64,000 nt of DNA from Melampsora larici-populina 98AG31 (lineage: Eukaryota > Basidiomycota > Pucciniomycetes > Pucciniales > Melampsoraceae): positions 62,001 through 126,000 of the forward strand of contig NW_006768779.1 of NCBI RefSeq assembly GCF_000204055.1, given 5' to 3'. The position numbers and the translations under genes are program-made. The notes beneath the pieces were generated by a model that saw only the letters and a list, made by a program, of their open reading frames with translations, was not told the DNA's origin and ran no database searches. Below are positions 1 to 8,840 of the stretch, one piece after another (the stretch's first letter is position 1; every line of letters starts with the position of its first letter).

Positions 1-169
1 CCTTGAATCTTGACATTTGTATTGTCAATGTAGTCTGATTTGCTATTTTTGAACTTTCCCACACAAAAACACATTTCCCTGCCTTTTTGTAATGGGATTG
101 GACCAGACCACCAAAAAAAAAATTCCACACATCCTCTGTACGACCCCAATGATATACTACACATGCCTG

Positions 170-345
170 TACGATGCACCTATGCACCCATGCACCCTAT
201 GCACCCTATGCACCTATGCACCTGTGCACCCATGCACCTGTGCATGTGCCTGTGCATGCCCCCATGCACATCCATATGCATGCACAGCCCAGCATGCCCA
301 CATGTGCATGCATGTGCATGCACTTTCAACCCTGACCCTGTGACT
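170..345. repeat. ATGCAC/TGCATG low-complexity tract
   Basis: Imperfect repeats built from ATGCACC, GTGCATG and CCTATGCACC run through this stretch. Long reading frames here only translate the repeat (His/Cys/Met/Pro-rich) and are not taken as genes. Confidence 0.85.
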
Positions 346-354
346 ACCTTGTAA

Positions 355-372
355 CCCTAACCCTAACCCTAA
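355..372. repeat. interstitial telomere-type repeat (CCCTAA)x3
   Basis: Three perfect CCCTAA units follow the microsatellite directly. TTAGGG is the usual telomere repeat of filamentous fungi, so this is either a chance or repair-derived interstitial run or a sign of a subtelomeric origin. Three units are too few to prove a former chromosome end. Confidence 0.6.
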
Positions 373-591
373 AATCTCCTCAGCATTATATGAGCCTTTC
401 CTCTGCCTGACTTCACTCAACTCCCATATCAGGTAGTGTTCTTGTCCAATATCACACAATTCATTTGGCTATTCACTCTGCCATCCTTACATTTTCTTAT
501 TGCTTTCTTTACAATTATTCTCAAATAGACCTAAATGTTAGTAACATGAATTGTGTCATATGTGCTTCTTTTCTCGTCAACATTTACAGGA

Positions 592-1578
592 TACAAACAT
601 CAAAAGCCGGGTTTTTTCCCAGTTTCCCAACTTGGAGAAAACTGGGGACACCTCACAAACCACATAAACTGAGCGCAAGAAGACAGTTCTCCAGACAATT
701 CTCACAGCACAGCTCAGCACTCTTTTCTCACGTCACCAATCATCTCAGCCATCACCCTCAATCAACCATTTCAGTCACTTCATTCAACATGTACTCAGAT
801 ATATCATTCAACTCAATTCCTATTGTCAAAGCTGCCTTTGAGTTGGATGTCAGCAAAGCAAAAGCAGCTTGGCCCCAATTTTAATTGATTGGTTTGATTT
901 GAAACACAATTGCTTCAACTTTTTCATTTGATCTTCTCACAATGTTATATAAGGAAGCATTTTGATATCAGATTGTGGATTGAGTAAAGATGGTGTGAAG
1001 CAGCATTTGTGGTTCTTTTCCAATGAGTTGAGATTTGTAGATATCAACTTTTGATTTGCGCTGTTTCAGTTTGTACTTGGTCTCTAAACTTTCACTTGTC
1101 TCATCTTAAACAAATAAAATGAAAATCTACCCTTCCAATATTTCAACTGTATGATTGATCAATTTGACAAGCAGTTTCCTCTTGAGAAATTTAAAATTAG
1201 ATTCTCCCAAAATGTAAATAGCTGTTCTGCATATTTTTGAATATAAAAAAGAAATTTGATACATGATTTGATTTGTGGAAAGTCAAAGAATAGATTCCTC
1301 TATCAGGGTGTTTAGATTGATCCCTTGAGGGGTTGTTTGGAAGTTAACCAAGGCATGAAGGTTATCATTTGAGGTGTGTTGATGTGGTATAAGGGTTAGG
1401 TGTGAGTGAGGCATTGTGTAATATAGCTATATAAGGGTGCTGGAGAATAAAGGGACAGTAATTTGTTGCTAAAAACCCAAGTTTTTCACCCAGGTTCCCA
1501 GTTTCCAAACTACAGCCAAAAAGGCTGAGTTGGGAAGCTGGGAAACTGGGGGGAAAAACCCGGGTTTTGATGTTTGTA
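592..1578. mobile_element. TIR-bounded non-autonomous element (MITE-like)
   Basis: The left end (about 592-640) and the right end (about 1528-1578) form a roughly 45-bp inverted repeat with the shared core TACAAACATCAAAA followed by CCGGGTTTTT and CCCAGTTTCCCA. The right end also has an inner copy of the same motif at about 1472-1511, so the last 100 bp can fold into a hairpin. The interior of about 900 bp is A+T-rich and I recognise no coding sequence. No clear target-site duplication was seen, so the exact ends are uncertain. Confidence 0.5.
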
Positions 1579-1853
1579 CCCCATAATTCATAATAAACAA
1601 AATTTTACTTTGCATTAGATATCCACACATTGCTATCCTGCTCCCCTCCTACGATGAAATCATCTAAACTACAAGTTGAGGTCATCACATTCAATTCTCC
1701 TGCCTCCCAATGTTTCCATTTTTAAACTTGTACCTTTGTGTTGTATCACCCTAAACCTAATACTTGCTTCAACTTGGGCGCAGTCCACAACAAATCACAT
1801 AATGCTTGTAGGTTATCATCATTCCTTATATACTCCCATGAAACTGATCCCCC

Positions 1854-2200
1854 TGTAAGGAGTACACAAGTACAGACGGGTGTTCATGGGATTATACATT
1901 ATGGGATTAGATAAACAGAACTATACCTTTTGTCTCCACGCCCGGTTTCAGAAAGTCCTCACTCCTCCGAGAGCCTTACTTTGGACTTTCTGGAACCAGG
2001 TGAGCATATGGCTTTTCTACTTGTTATCATTTGTTTTATTCTTTTATTATTTCTTGTTACTGACTCCTCCGAGAGCCTTACTTTGGACTTTCTGGAACCA
2101 GATCGTAATACATAACGAAGTTCCAAGTTATTCCGCTCTCGTGAGAGTCGTGCCGGATTAACCTCCGGACCCCAGTGAAGGTTTCAACTGAAACCTTACA
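1854..2200 (+). repeat. 5' LTR of Ty3 element 1
   Basis: 347 bp, TGTAAGG...CCTTACA. It contains an internal direct repeat of about 38 bp (CTCCTCCGAGAGCCTTACTT and following) at about 1970-2011 and 2064-2103, present in both LTRs. It differs from the 3' LTR only by G/A and C/T changes at about 2117 and 2133. Confidence 0.95.
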
Positions 2201-2417
2201 CTTTTTTTAACTTGATCACTTCAAAGTTATACACAAGATTCTACCTACAATTTTTTTTCTCTCTCTTCTGTCACCCTCGGTTCTCCTTCTGTCAATCTGC
2301 CATATCTGTCATCTGCCAATTCAGTCATCAGGCTCTAGTTCGAACCAATCAAATCATCTCTGCAACCATATTCAAACCCTGAAATCAGTTCAACAACCGA
2401 ATTCGCAAACGTGTCGA

Positions 2418-4145
2418 ATGAGTGGCGCAGCATCTCTGAAACCCGACAACTTTCTTGACGATCCTGATAGCTTACTTCGTCAAGCTCGAAAGGAAAAGCA
2501 GAAATTAATTGCCGAGTCTCCTGAACCACCCCCCGCACCAAGATACCAGTGGAGACCAGAGGCATCGGTGTCCGGATCACCAGCGCCAACTGATCGAATA
2601 CTCTACGCGTCTAGCAATCGAATTAGCCCTGCAGAGGTAACGGCGGTTCATTTTTCGCCTCCCACAGTCTCACCATCAGCATCCGAGAAGACGGTCATCG
2701 ACCTGCATTTTCAGAAGTTGTTCGCATCAAACTTAGAAACACCACACCCTCCCGGTCATTTAACTACAGAAACACCTGAATCCAAACAAGTTGACAGTAC
2801 CGTGAACGCAACTACCTTGACGTGTGACACATCGAACACAATGTCAAATGATCAGGAGACAATCGAATCCCTACGTCAGCAAGTCGAGAGTCTTCGCCTC
2901 CAAAACGAGACACTAGCCCAAGGTCGTCAAGAGACACTCTCACTTCAGCGGATGGTACGAGAGTTGATGGCGGAGCGCTCACATGCTTATACCAGTCCGG
3001 GCTTAGGGCGTGAAAGCATGGGATTTGGTCGAGCCGGCCAAGTTTTTAACCAATATGTCAATCGCAGTCCGGTATCGCCTAGTCCCTTGCCAAGGGAATC
3101 CACGAGAAACGAGGAAGGTACGGATCAATCGGCGGCAGCGCCTGGGAATGTACCATCATCAGCCAATGACCTGCAAGAAGAAGGTGCCCAATACACCGGA
3201 ACGAATGAGCCACCAGCTCAGTCTCAACCATGTGCTTCTGCACCAACGCCTGCGGCAGGATACCAAACGTCGACACCGGTGTCAGCACACCTAACGCCAA
3301 CCGGTTATACGCCGTATCATCAGGTTTATTATCCAATTCCGCCGTATCTGCCACATCCAGTCGCACCAGCCCCTATGACGGCCGACCGCATCAAATTGAG
3401 CGACTTGCCTAAGTTTAGCGGCAAATTTGGCCATCCAGCGGACTTATTTCACTGGCAAGATATGATGGAGGAAACTTTTGAGGTCAAAAATCTGTCGGAC
3501 GATCAGGAGCGTTTAAAACTTCTCGGATCCTTACTTAACAATGAAGAATTGTCGGCCTGGTACCAAGCAAACAAGGATTCATTACGCCATCAATCCTGGA
3601 AGGTGGCTATGGAAATGATGGCCAAGGGAACTCTGCCGCACGCTTGGTTAGCGGACACGGAAGAAGCACTGCGCCGACTTCAGATGAAACCTTCAGAATC
3701 TTTCGACGCCTATGTCACCCGAGCTCAAGGGTTGCATCGCTTAGTGAAACGCTTAAAGGGTGTATCAGACAGAAAACTTGCCGAGTACATTACTTGGGGA
3801 GCGCCTCGATTGTTCAAAAACATGATTGAACGGGAGAAGCACTTGCAAGCCGAACCATTCTTGTTTCCGGCCTTCAAAGACGCAGCCGACGGTATCTGGT
3901 GTTTTCTCACAGACAGTAAACTCTTGACTGAAGGTTCGGCACGAAACAAACCACCACCAGCCCCTCTCGTGACGAATTCATCTGCACCTGTTCACCCTCG
4001 TACTGTCAACCAACCCAGAACCCGTTCCGACGAGGAAAAAGCCGACAACGCTTGGAGATATCATGAATACCTCCGCGCGTCTGGTATTTGTGCAGTCTGC
4101 AAGGATAAATGTAACAATCCTCACTGCACAAAGAGGAATGTGTGA
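2418..4145 (+). CDS. gag: Gag polyprotein of Ty3 element 1
   Basis: 575 residues. The N-terminal half is low-complexity with a short coiled coil (about residues 145-180, SLRQQVESLRLQNETL). A Pro/Gln-rich stretch follows. The capsid-like retrotransposon Gag domain (about 325-500) begins at LPKFSGKFGHPADLFHWQDM and contains a WxxA-type helix run. Near the C terminus there is a cysteine cluster, CAVCKDKCNNPHC (about 559-571), which is not the usual CX2CX4HX4C zinc knuckle. The frame ends with TGA at 4143-4145, but the same frame stays open for 55 codons up to the first Met of pol. Gag and Pol therefore probably derive from one frame, as in the second Ty3 element here. Confidence 0.9.
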   Translation: MSGAASLKPDNFLDDPDSLLRQARKEKQKLIAESPEPPPAPRYQWRPEASVSGSPAPTDRILYASSNRISPAEVTAVHFSPPTVSPSASEKTVIDLHFQKLFASNLETPHPPGHLTTETPESKQVDSTVNATTLTCDTSNTMSNDQETIESLRQQVESLRLQNETLAQGRQETLSLQRMVRELMAERSHAYTSPGLGRESMGFGRAGQVFNQYVNRSPVSPSPLPRESTRNEEGTDQSAAAPGNVPSSANDLQEEGAQYTGTNEPPAQSQPCASAPTPAAGYQTSTPVSAHLTPTGYTPYHQVYYPIPPYLPHPVAPAPMTADRIKLSDLPKFSGKFGHPADLFHWQDMMEETFEVKNLSDDQERLKLLGSLLNNEELSAWYQANKDSLRHQSWKVAMEMMAKGTLPHAWLADTEEALRRLQMKPSESFDAYVTRAQGLHRLVKRLKGVSDRKLAEYITWGAPRLFKNMIEREKHLQAEPFLFPAFKDAADGIWCFLTDSKLLTEGSARNKPPPAPLVTNSSAPVHPRTVNQPRTRSDEEKADNAWRYHEYLRASGICAVCKDKCNNPHCTKRNV

Positions 4146-7100
4146 TTTCTCTCAATTCCTTCGGACTTTAATCCTGGCCCGAGACCTAATCGATCATCAA
4201 CAGCGGTAAATCAAACCAGACCCCCAGGAGCACCAACTCAGCGACCAGCAGGCCGACCAGCCACCACTCCTGCACCAGCTCGCGTCGCGGCCATTGATAC
4301 CTTCCCGGATATGATTGCTGAAGATATCGCAGCCTATGACAAAGCAGATCAATTTCGCATGGGATTAGTCGAAGAGGAAGCTGAAGGTGCCGGAGGGTGC
4401 GTAGCTCCTTCATCAGTCGCTCCTATCATTCTAGAGCTAATGTGTAACGGAAAAATTGTTCGGGCTTTGATTGATTCAGGAGCTGGGACAAACCTGTTAT
4501 CGAACAAGATGGCTCTTGAATTACGGGTGGTTCGAAGACCGTTAGTGGCACCAGTCGAGGTACGCTTGGCAATCTCCACCGAAGGCGACCCTCTGATACT
4601 GCGAGAGTTTGCAATAGCTAATCTCAAATGTGATGAGCCCAGCCTACGGTTTGGTGCTGTTTTTTTCAAGTTGGCACCCTTAGGAGGAAATTATGACATG
4701 ATTTTAGGTTCTCCATTTCTATCAAAATTCAAACTTGATGTCTCCCTTCATCGACGATGTGTGCTACATACTCCCAGTGGAAAAATCCTGTACGAGAAAG
4801 CAATGAAAGCTGAATTGAAGTGTGTGTTATGTGCAATTGGCAATCTTGCAAAGATCAGCACAGCCCGAGACATGAGTGAACGGGAGATGTCCGTCTTGAA
4901 AGAATTTGAAGACATTTTCCCAGCAGAACTGCCTCCAGTGGAGGAGGGTGATCCGCCGGATGAAATCTTTCCAGAAGGTTTACCTGAGGCCAGCAGAAAA
5001 GTCCGACATAAAATAATCCTCACTGATCCCAACGTTGTGATCAATGAAAAGCAGTACGGATACCCGCAAAAGCACCGGGATGCTTGGCGTAAGCTGGTGG
5101 ATCAACGCCTTAAAGCTGGCCGAATCAGACGATCTCAGAGCCAATACGGTTCTCCTTCAATGATCATTCCGAAGAAGGACCCAACAGAGTTACCCAGATG
5201 GGTATGTGACTATAGAACTCTGAACAAATACACCGTCAAAGATCGAGCACCACTCCCCAATGTAGACGAATCAGTGAGGTTAGTGGCTACTGGTAAAGTC
5301 TGGTCCGTAGTAGATCAAGTGAATTCATTTTTTCAAGACCTGATGCGTGAGGAGGACATCCCGCTGACGGCGGTCAAAACTCCATGGGGCTTGTTTGAGT
5401 GGCTTGTCATGCCAATGGGATTGACAAACGGACCTGCAACACACCAAGCTCGAAATGAAGAAATTTTAGGCGACTTGGTAGGAAAGATATGCGTAGTCTA
5501 TATTGATGATATCGTCATTTTCTCCCAGAGCGTCGAAGAGCATGAAATTCACGTACGACAGGTGTTGGAAAGACTGCGGGCAGCAAAGCTTTATTGCTCA
5601 ATCAAGAAAAGTAAATTGTTCAGACGTGAAATCAAATTCTTAGGACACATAATCAGTGAGACAGGTGTCTGTCCAGACGACGAAAAGGTTGAAAAGATAT
5701 CCAAGTGGGCTTCACCAACAAACTCAAAGCAATTACTCAAATTTTTAGGTACTGTCCAATGGATGAAAAAATTCATTGACGGACTTTCTCATTATGTTGG
5801 AACTCTTTCTCCTTTGACAAGCACGTCCTTAAAAGGGAAACCTTTTCGGTGGGGAGAAGCAGAAGAAACTGCTTTCAATAATATCAAACGACTCATTACA
5901 ACATTACCAGTACTTCGAAACTTGGATTATGATTCAGAAGAGCCTTTATGGCTGTTTACGGATGCTAGTGGTAACGGATTAGGGGCTGCACTATTCCAAG
6001 GAGTTCAGTGGGATACAGCCTCACCTATTGCATATGAAAGTCGAACCATGAATCCCGCCGAGAAGAACTACCCCGTTCATGAACAGGAACTCCTGGCAGT
6101 GATCAACGCGCTCAACAAGTGGAAAATGCTGCTTTTGGGCATGAGGGTCAATGTGATGTCAGATCATCATTCCCTGACGCACCTGATGACTCAGAGAAAC
6201 CTCAGCCGACGGCAAGCAAGGTGGTTAGAGACCTTGTCGCAGTTTGACCTGGACTTTAGATACTTACGAGGTCAGGACAACTCAGTAGCAGATGCGCTTT
6301 CACGGCGGGACGATATTGCTTTATGTGAAGTTAGAGCGACGTTGAGAGATGAAGAAATCCAAATGATTCAAGACGGTTACGCAACGGACAAGTTTTGTCT
6401 TAAATTGAAAAAGGTGGTACCACTGAGAGAAGACTGTGTGATGAAAGACGATTTGTTATATCTAGATGGTCGATTAGTCATTCCGCAAACTGACAACCTG
6501 CGCCATGAACTCATATCACAAGCTCACTCAGCCTTGGGCCATTTAGGTGTGTTGAAAACGTTAGCGCGGCTCCGTAGCACTTTCTTTTGGCCAGGTATGG
6601 CGAAAGAAGTTGAAGCACAGTTAAAAGCCTGCGACTCATGTCAACGAATTAAGGCACGGACTACAGCAACTACAGGAAAGCTTCAAACATCGGAAGTCCC
6701 AAAGAGTCCCATGGAATCTATTGCAATCGATTTCATAGGACCATTCCCCAAGATCTCAGGGTACGACATGATTTTATCCTGCACATGTAGGCTAACGGGC
6801 TTTGTCCGCTTAATCCCAACTTCTCAACGTGACACAGCGGAGCGCTCAGCTGCTCGACTTTACACAGCGTGGTCTTCCATCTTCGGTCTGCCGACATCCA
6901 TCATTGGAGACCGGGATAAGGCCTGGACGTCACGATTCTGGCAACGTTTACACGAGTTACTAGGAGTAAAAATCAATCTTTCTACCTCTTATCACCCTCA
7001 AGCAGACGGTCGAAGTGAACGTACAAATAAGACAGTCGGCCAAATCCTACGTCACTATGCAGCTGAGAAACACGGTAAGTGGTTCCAGTCCCTGCCGGCT

Positions 7101-7322
7101 GCAGAGTTTGCCATCAACTCGGCTGTCAATGCTTCCACGGGAGTGTCACCCTTTCACTTTGTATATGGCCGCATTCCCCGTCTTTTCCCAATACAGACGC
7201 CTTTAGAAGACGATGCAGACGACGTAAAGCATTGGATAGAGCGACGTCAAGCGGAGTGGGCAAGTTGGAGAGACAGAGTGTGGTGTAGTCGGGTAGAGCA
7301 AGCTTTGCAGTATAACCTTTGA
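4146..7322 (+). CDS. pol: Pol polyprotein (protease-RT-RNase H-integrase) of Ty3 element 1
   Basis: The frame is open from 4146; the first Met is at 4311 (1,003 residues from there). Numbered from that Met: aspartic protease motif DSGAG at D55; reverse transcriptase with YIDD at 397-400; RNase H with FTDASG at 549-554; integrase with an HHCC zinc-binding region (H739, H744, C774, C777) and a DDE triad at D807, D867 and E903 (D-35-E spacing for the last pair). The order PR-RT-RH-IN marks it as Ty3/Metaviridae-like. A TGA at 7320-7322 stops translation before the integrase C-terminal domain, which continues in the same frame downstream. All catalytic residues I can check are present. Confidence 0.93.
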   Translation, partial: FLSIPSDFNPGPRPNRSSTAVNQTRPPGAPTQRPAGRPATTPAPARVAAIDTFPDMIAEDIAAYDKADQFRMGLVEEEAEGAGGCVAPSSVAPIILELMCNGKIVRALIDSGAGTNLLSNKMALELRVVRRPLVAPVEVRLAISTEGDPLILREFAIANLKCDEPSLRFGAVFFKLAPLGGNYDMILGSPFLSKFKLDVSLHRRCVLHTPSGKILYEKAMKAELKCVLCAIGNLAKISTARDMSEREMSVLKEFEDIFPAELPPVEEGDPPDEIFPEGLPEASRKVRHKIILTDPNVVINEKQYGYPQKHRDAWRKLVDQRLKAGRIRRSQSQYGSPSMIIPKKDPTELPRWVCDYRTLNKYTVKDRAPLPNVDESVRLVATGKVWSVVDQVNSFFQDLMREEDIPLTAVKTPWGLFEWLVMPMGLTNGPATHQARNEEILGDLVGKICVVYIDDIVIFSQSVEEHEIHVRQVLERLRAAKLYCSIKKSKLFRREIKFLGHIISETGVCPDDEKVEKISKWASPTNSKQLLKFLGTVQWMKKFIDGLSHYVGTLSPLTSTSLKGKPFRWGEAEETAFNNIKRLITTLPVLRNLDYDSEEPLWLFTDASGNGLGAALFQGVQWDTASPIAYESRTMNPAEKNYPVHEQELLAVINALNKWKMLLLGMRVNVMSDHHSLTHLMTQRNLSRRQARWLETLSQFDLDFRYLRGQDNSVADALSRRDDIALCEVRATLRDEEIQMIQDGYATDKFCLKLKKVVPLREDCVMKDDLLYLDGRLVIPQTDNLRHELISQAHSALGHLGVLKTLARLRSTFFWPGMAKEVEAQLKACDSCQRIKARTTATTGKLQTSEVPKSPMESIAIDFIGPFPKISGYDMILSCTCRLTGFVRLIPTSQRDTAERSAARLYTAWSSIFGLPTSIIGDRDKAWTSRFWQRLHELLGVKINLSTSYHPQADGRSERTNKTVGQILRHYAAEKHGKWFQSLPAAEFAINSAVNASTGVSPFHFVYGRIPRLFPIQTPLEDDADDVKHWIERRQAEWASWRDRVWCSRVEQALQYNL

Positions 7323-7919
7323 CGTCGAGAAGGGTCACATTTCAAGATTGGAGATCAGGTTATGGTTGACAGTGCAGACCGACAACACGTGGTTGGAGGT
7401 AACTTTAGAGGTACTAGTAAACTTCGAGCGCGCTACGATGGTCCATACAAAGTGTTGGAGGTATTGAATTCAGGACGTGATTACCGACTACATTTGAAGC
7501 CCAACGACCTCACATACCCTGTTTTTCACATCTCAAAGCTCAAACTCTACCACTATGACGAGGCGGACCAAACCGACATTGCGACCATGAAATTGGTCTC
7601 GTCACAACCGGAATCAACCCCAGGAGAGTCTCGAGAGGAGCCCATGGGGCAAGCTAGGAATTGTGACGAGGGGGTGTGTATCAAATTAGATGCGCTAGCA
7701 CCCCCGCAATGTGAGTCTTTTATTTCTTATGCACCCTGTAGTAAAGAAAACATTGGCAAGCAATTTCATCTCCTAAATAACAGTACCTCATCGCTTGACG
7801 ATCGCCTAGGACAACAATATTCGAGACAAACAATTTCACTTGCAGCCAACAAATTGGCTTTGTCAATTCCGAAAACAACCCCTTTAGGTCCGGGAATTGG
7901 AGCCACTGGGGCATGCTAG
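7323..7919 (+). pseudogene. C-terminal part of Pol cut off by a TGA codon
   Basis: Continues the pol frame after the TGA at 7320. It holds the integrase C-terminal SH3-like region, ending in the hallmark PVFHISKLK, as in the second Ty3 element (PVFHISKVK). No chromodomain is visible after it. Because the frame is unchanged, the interruption is a point nonsense change and not an indel. Ends at the TAG at 7917. Confidence 0.8.
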
Positions 7920-8050
7920 GACAATTGACAAGGGGGTGTGCATCATTTTGACGCGCTAGCACCCCCGCAATGTGAGTTCGATAATTTTTTTTCCCCTATT
8001 TATCCTTTGTGAAACGGCTGGCAAGCAAAATTATCTCCTAAATAACAGGT
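7664..8050 (+). repeat. tandem duplication in the 3' part of Ty3 element 1
   Basis: GCGCTAGCACCCCCGCAATG occurs at about 7691 and again at about 7949. GGCAAGCAA...TCTCCTAAATAACAG occurs at about 7755 and about 8022. Two diverged copies of a roughly 260-bp unit therefore span the end of pol and the 3' untranslated part. Confidence 0.8.
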
Positions 8051-8475
8051 AATCAAATGTGACGAACGGTTTGGACCTCAAGGAATCTCACAAATAAAAT
8101 GCATTATGTTACATTAAGACAAGACTCAAGAGCTTATCGACGCAAGACTCAAGATTCAAGACACGAAAGACTAAAGACATCATCAATTCATGTTTCATTT
8201 TTTATTTAAACTTATATATCAAACAAAAAAATACAAAAATATCCTTCTCATCAAATTCAGGACCTCAAGAACAAATCAAAAAGATTTCTATCATTTTGAC
8301 GACTTCAAATCTTCTTATGACTTCTTTTTTTTATTTTTATTTAGTTCTCTCAATTACTATTTTTTCTGCTTTCTCAGGGACGAGTTATGGTCACATTTAT
8401 AGGGGCGAGTTATGCCAATTGTCGTGTTTTTTTTTTCTCTTTGATAATTATTGCGGACAGTTAGACTTTTGTTTT

Positions 8476-8488
8476 TAGGAGGGAAGGG
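8476..8488 (+). other. polypurine tract of Ty3 element 1
   Basis: The purine run AGGAGGGAAGGG directly precedes the 3' LTR, as expected for the plus-strand primer of reverse transcription. Confidence 0.85.
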
Positions 8489-8835
8489 TGTAAGGAGTAC
8501 ACAAGTACAGACGGGTGTTCATGGGATTATACATTATGGGATTAGATAAACAGAACTATACCTTTTGTCTCCACGCCCGGTTTCAGAAAGTCCTCACTCC
8601 TCCGAGAGCCTTACTTTGGACTTTCTGGAACCAGGTGAGCATATGGCTTTTCTACTTGTTATCATTTGTTTTATTCTTTTATTATTTCTTGTTACTGACT
8701 CCTCCGAGAGCCTTACTTTGGACTTTCTGGAACCAGATCGTAATACATAACAAAGTTCCAAGTTATTTCGCTCTCGTGAGAGTCGTGCCGGATTAACCTC
8801 CGGACCCCAGTGAAGGTTTCAACTGAAACCTTACA
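8489..8835 (+). repeat. 3' LTR of Ty3 element 1
   Basis: 347 bp, same ends as the 5' LTR and the same internal repeat. It is followed by the CCCCC target duplication (8836-8840). Confidence 0.95.
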
Positions 8836-8840
8836 CCCCC

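Larger units (their letters stand above)
1854..8835 (+). mobile_element. Ty3/gypsy-type LTR retrotransposon (element 1)
   Basis: A full-length 6,982-bp element. It has two 347-bp LTRs, a 5-bp target duplication CCCCC (1849-1853 and 8836-8840), and LTR ends TGTAAGG...CCTTACA. Gag comes first, then protease, reverse transcriptase, RNase H and integrase in the order typical of Ty3 elements. A polypurine tract abuts the 3' LTR. The LTRs differ at two positions I could find, so the insertion is recent. Two in-frame TGA codons interrupt one continuous gag-pol frame (4143, 7320), so this copy is probably not autonomous unless the stops are read through. I could not identify a primer-binding site with confidence; a T-rich stretch follows the 5' LTR. 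Confidence 0.95.

Noticed and set aside
40..354. His/Cys/Met-rich frames over the first 350 bases
   Set aside because: They translate the ATGCAC microsatellite and have no gene structure.
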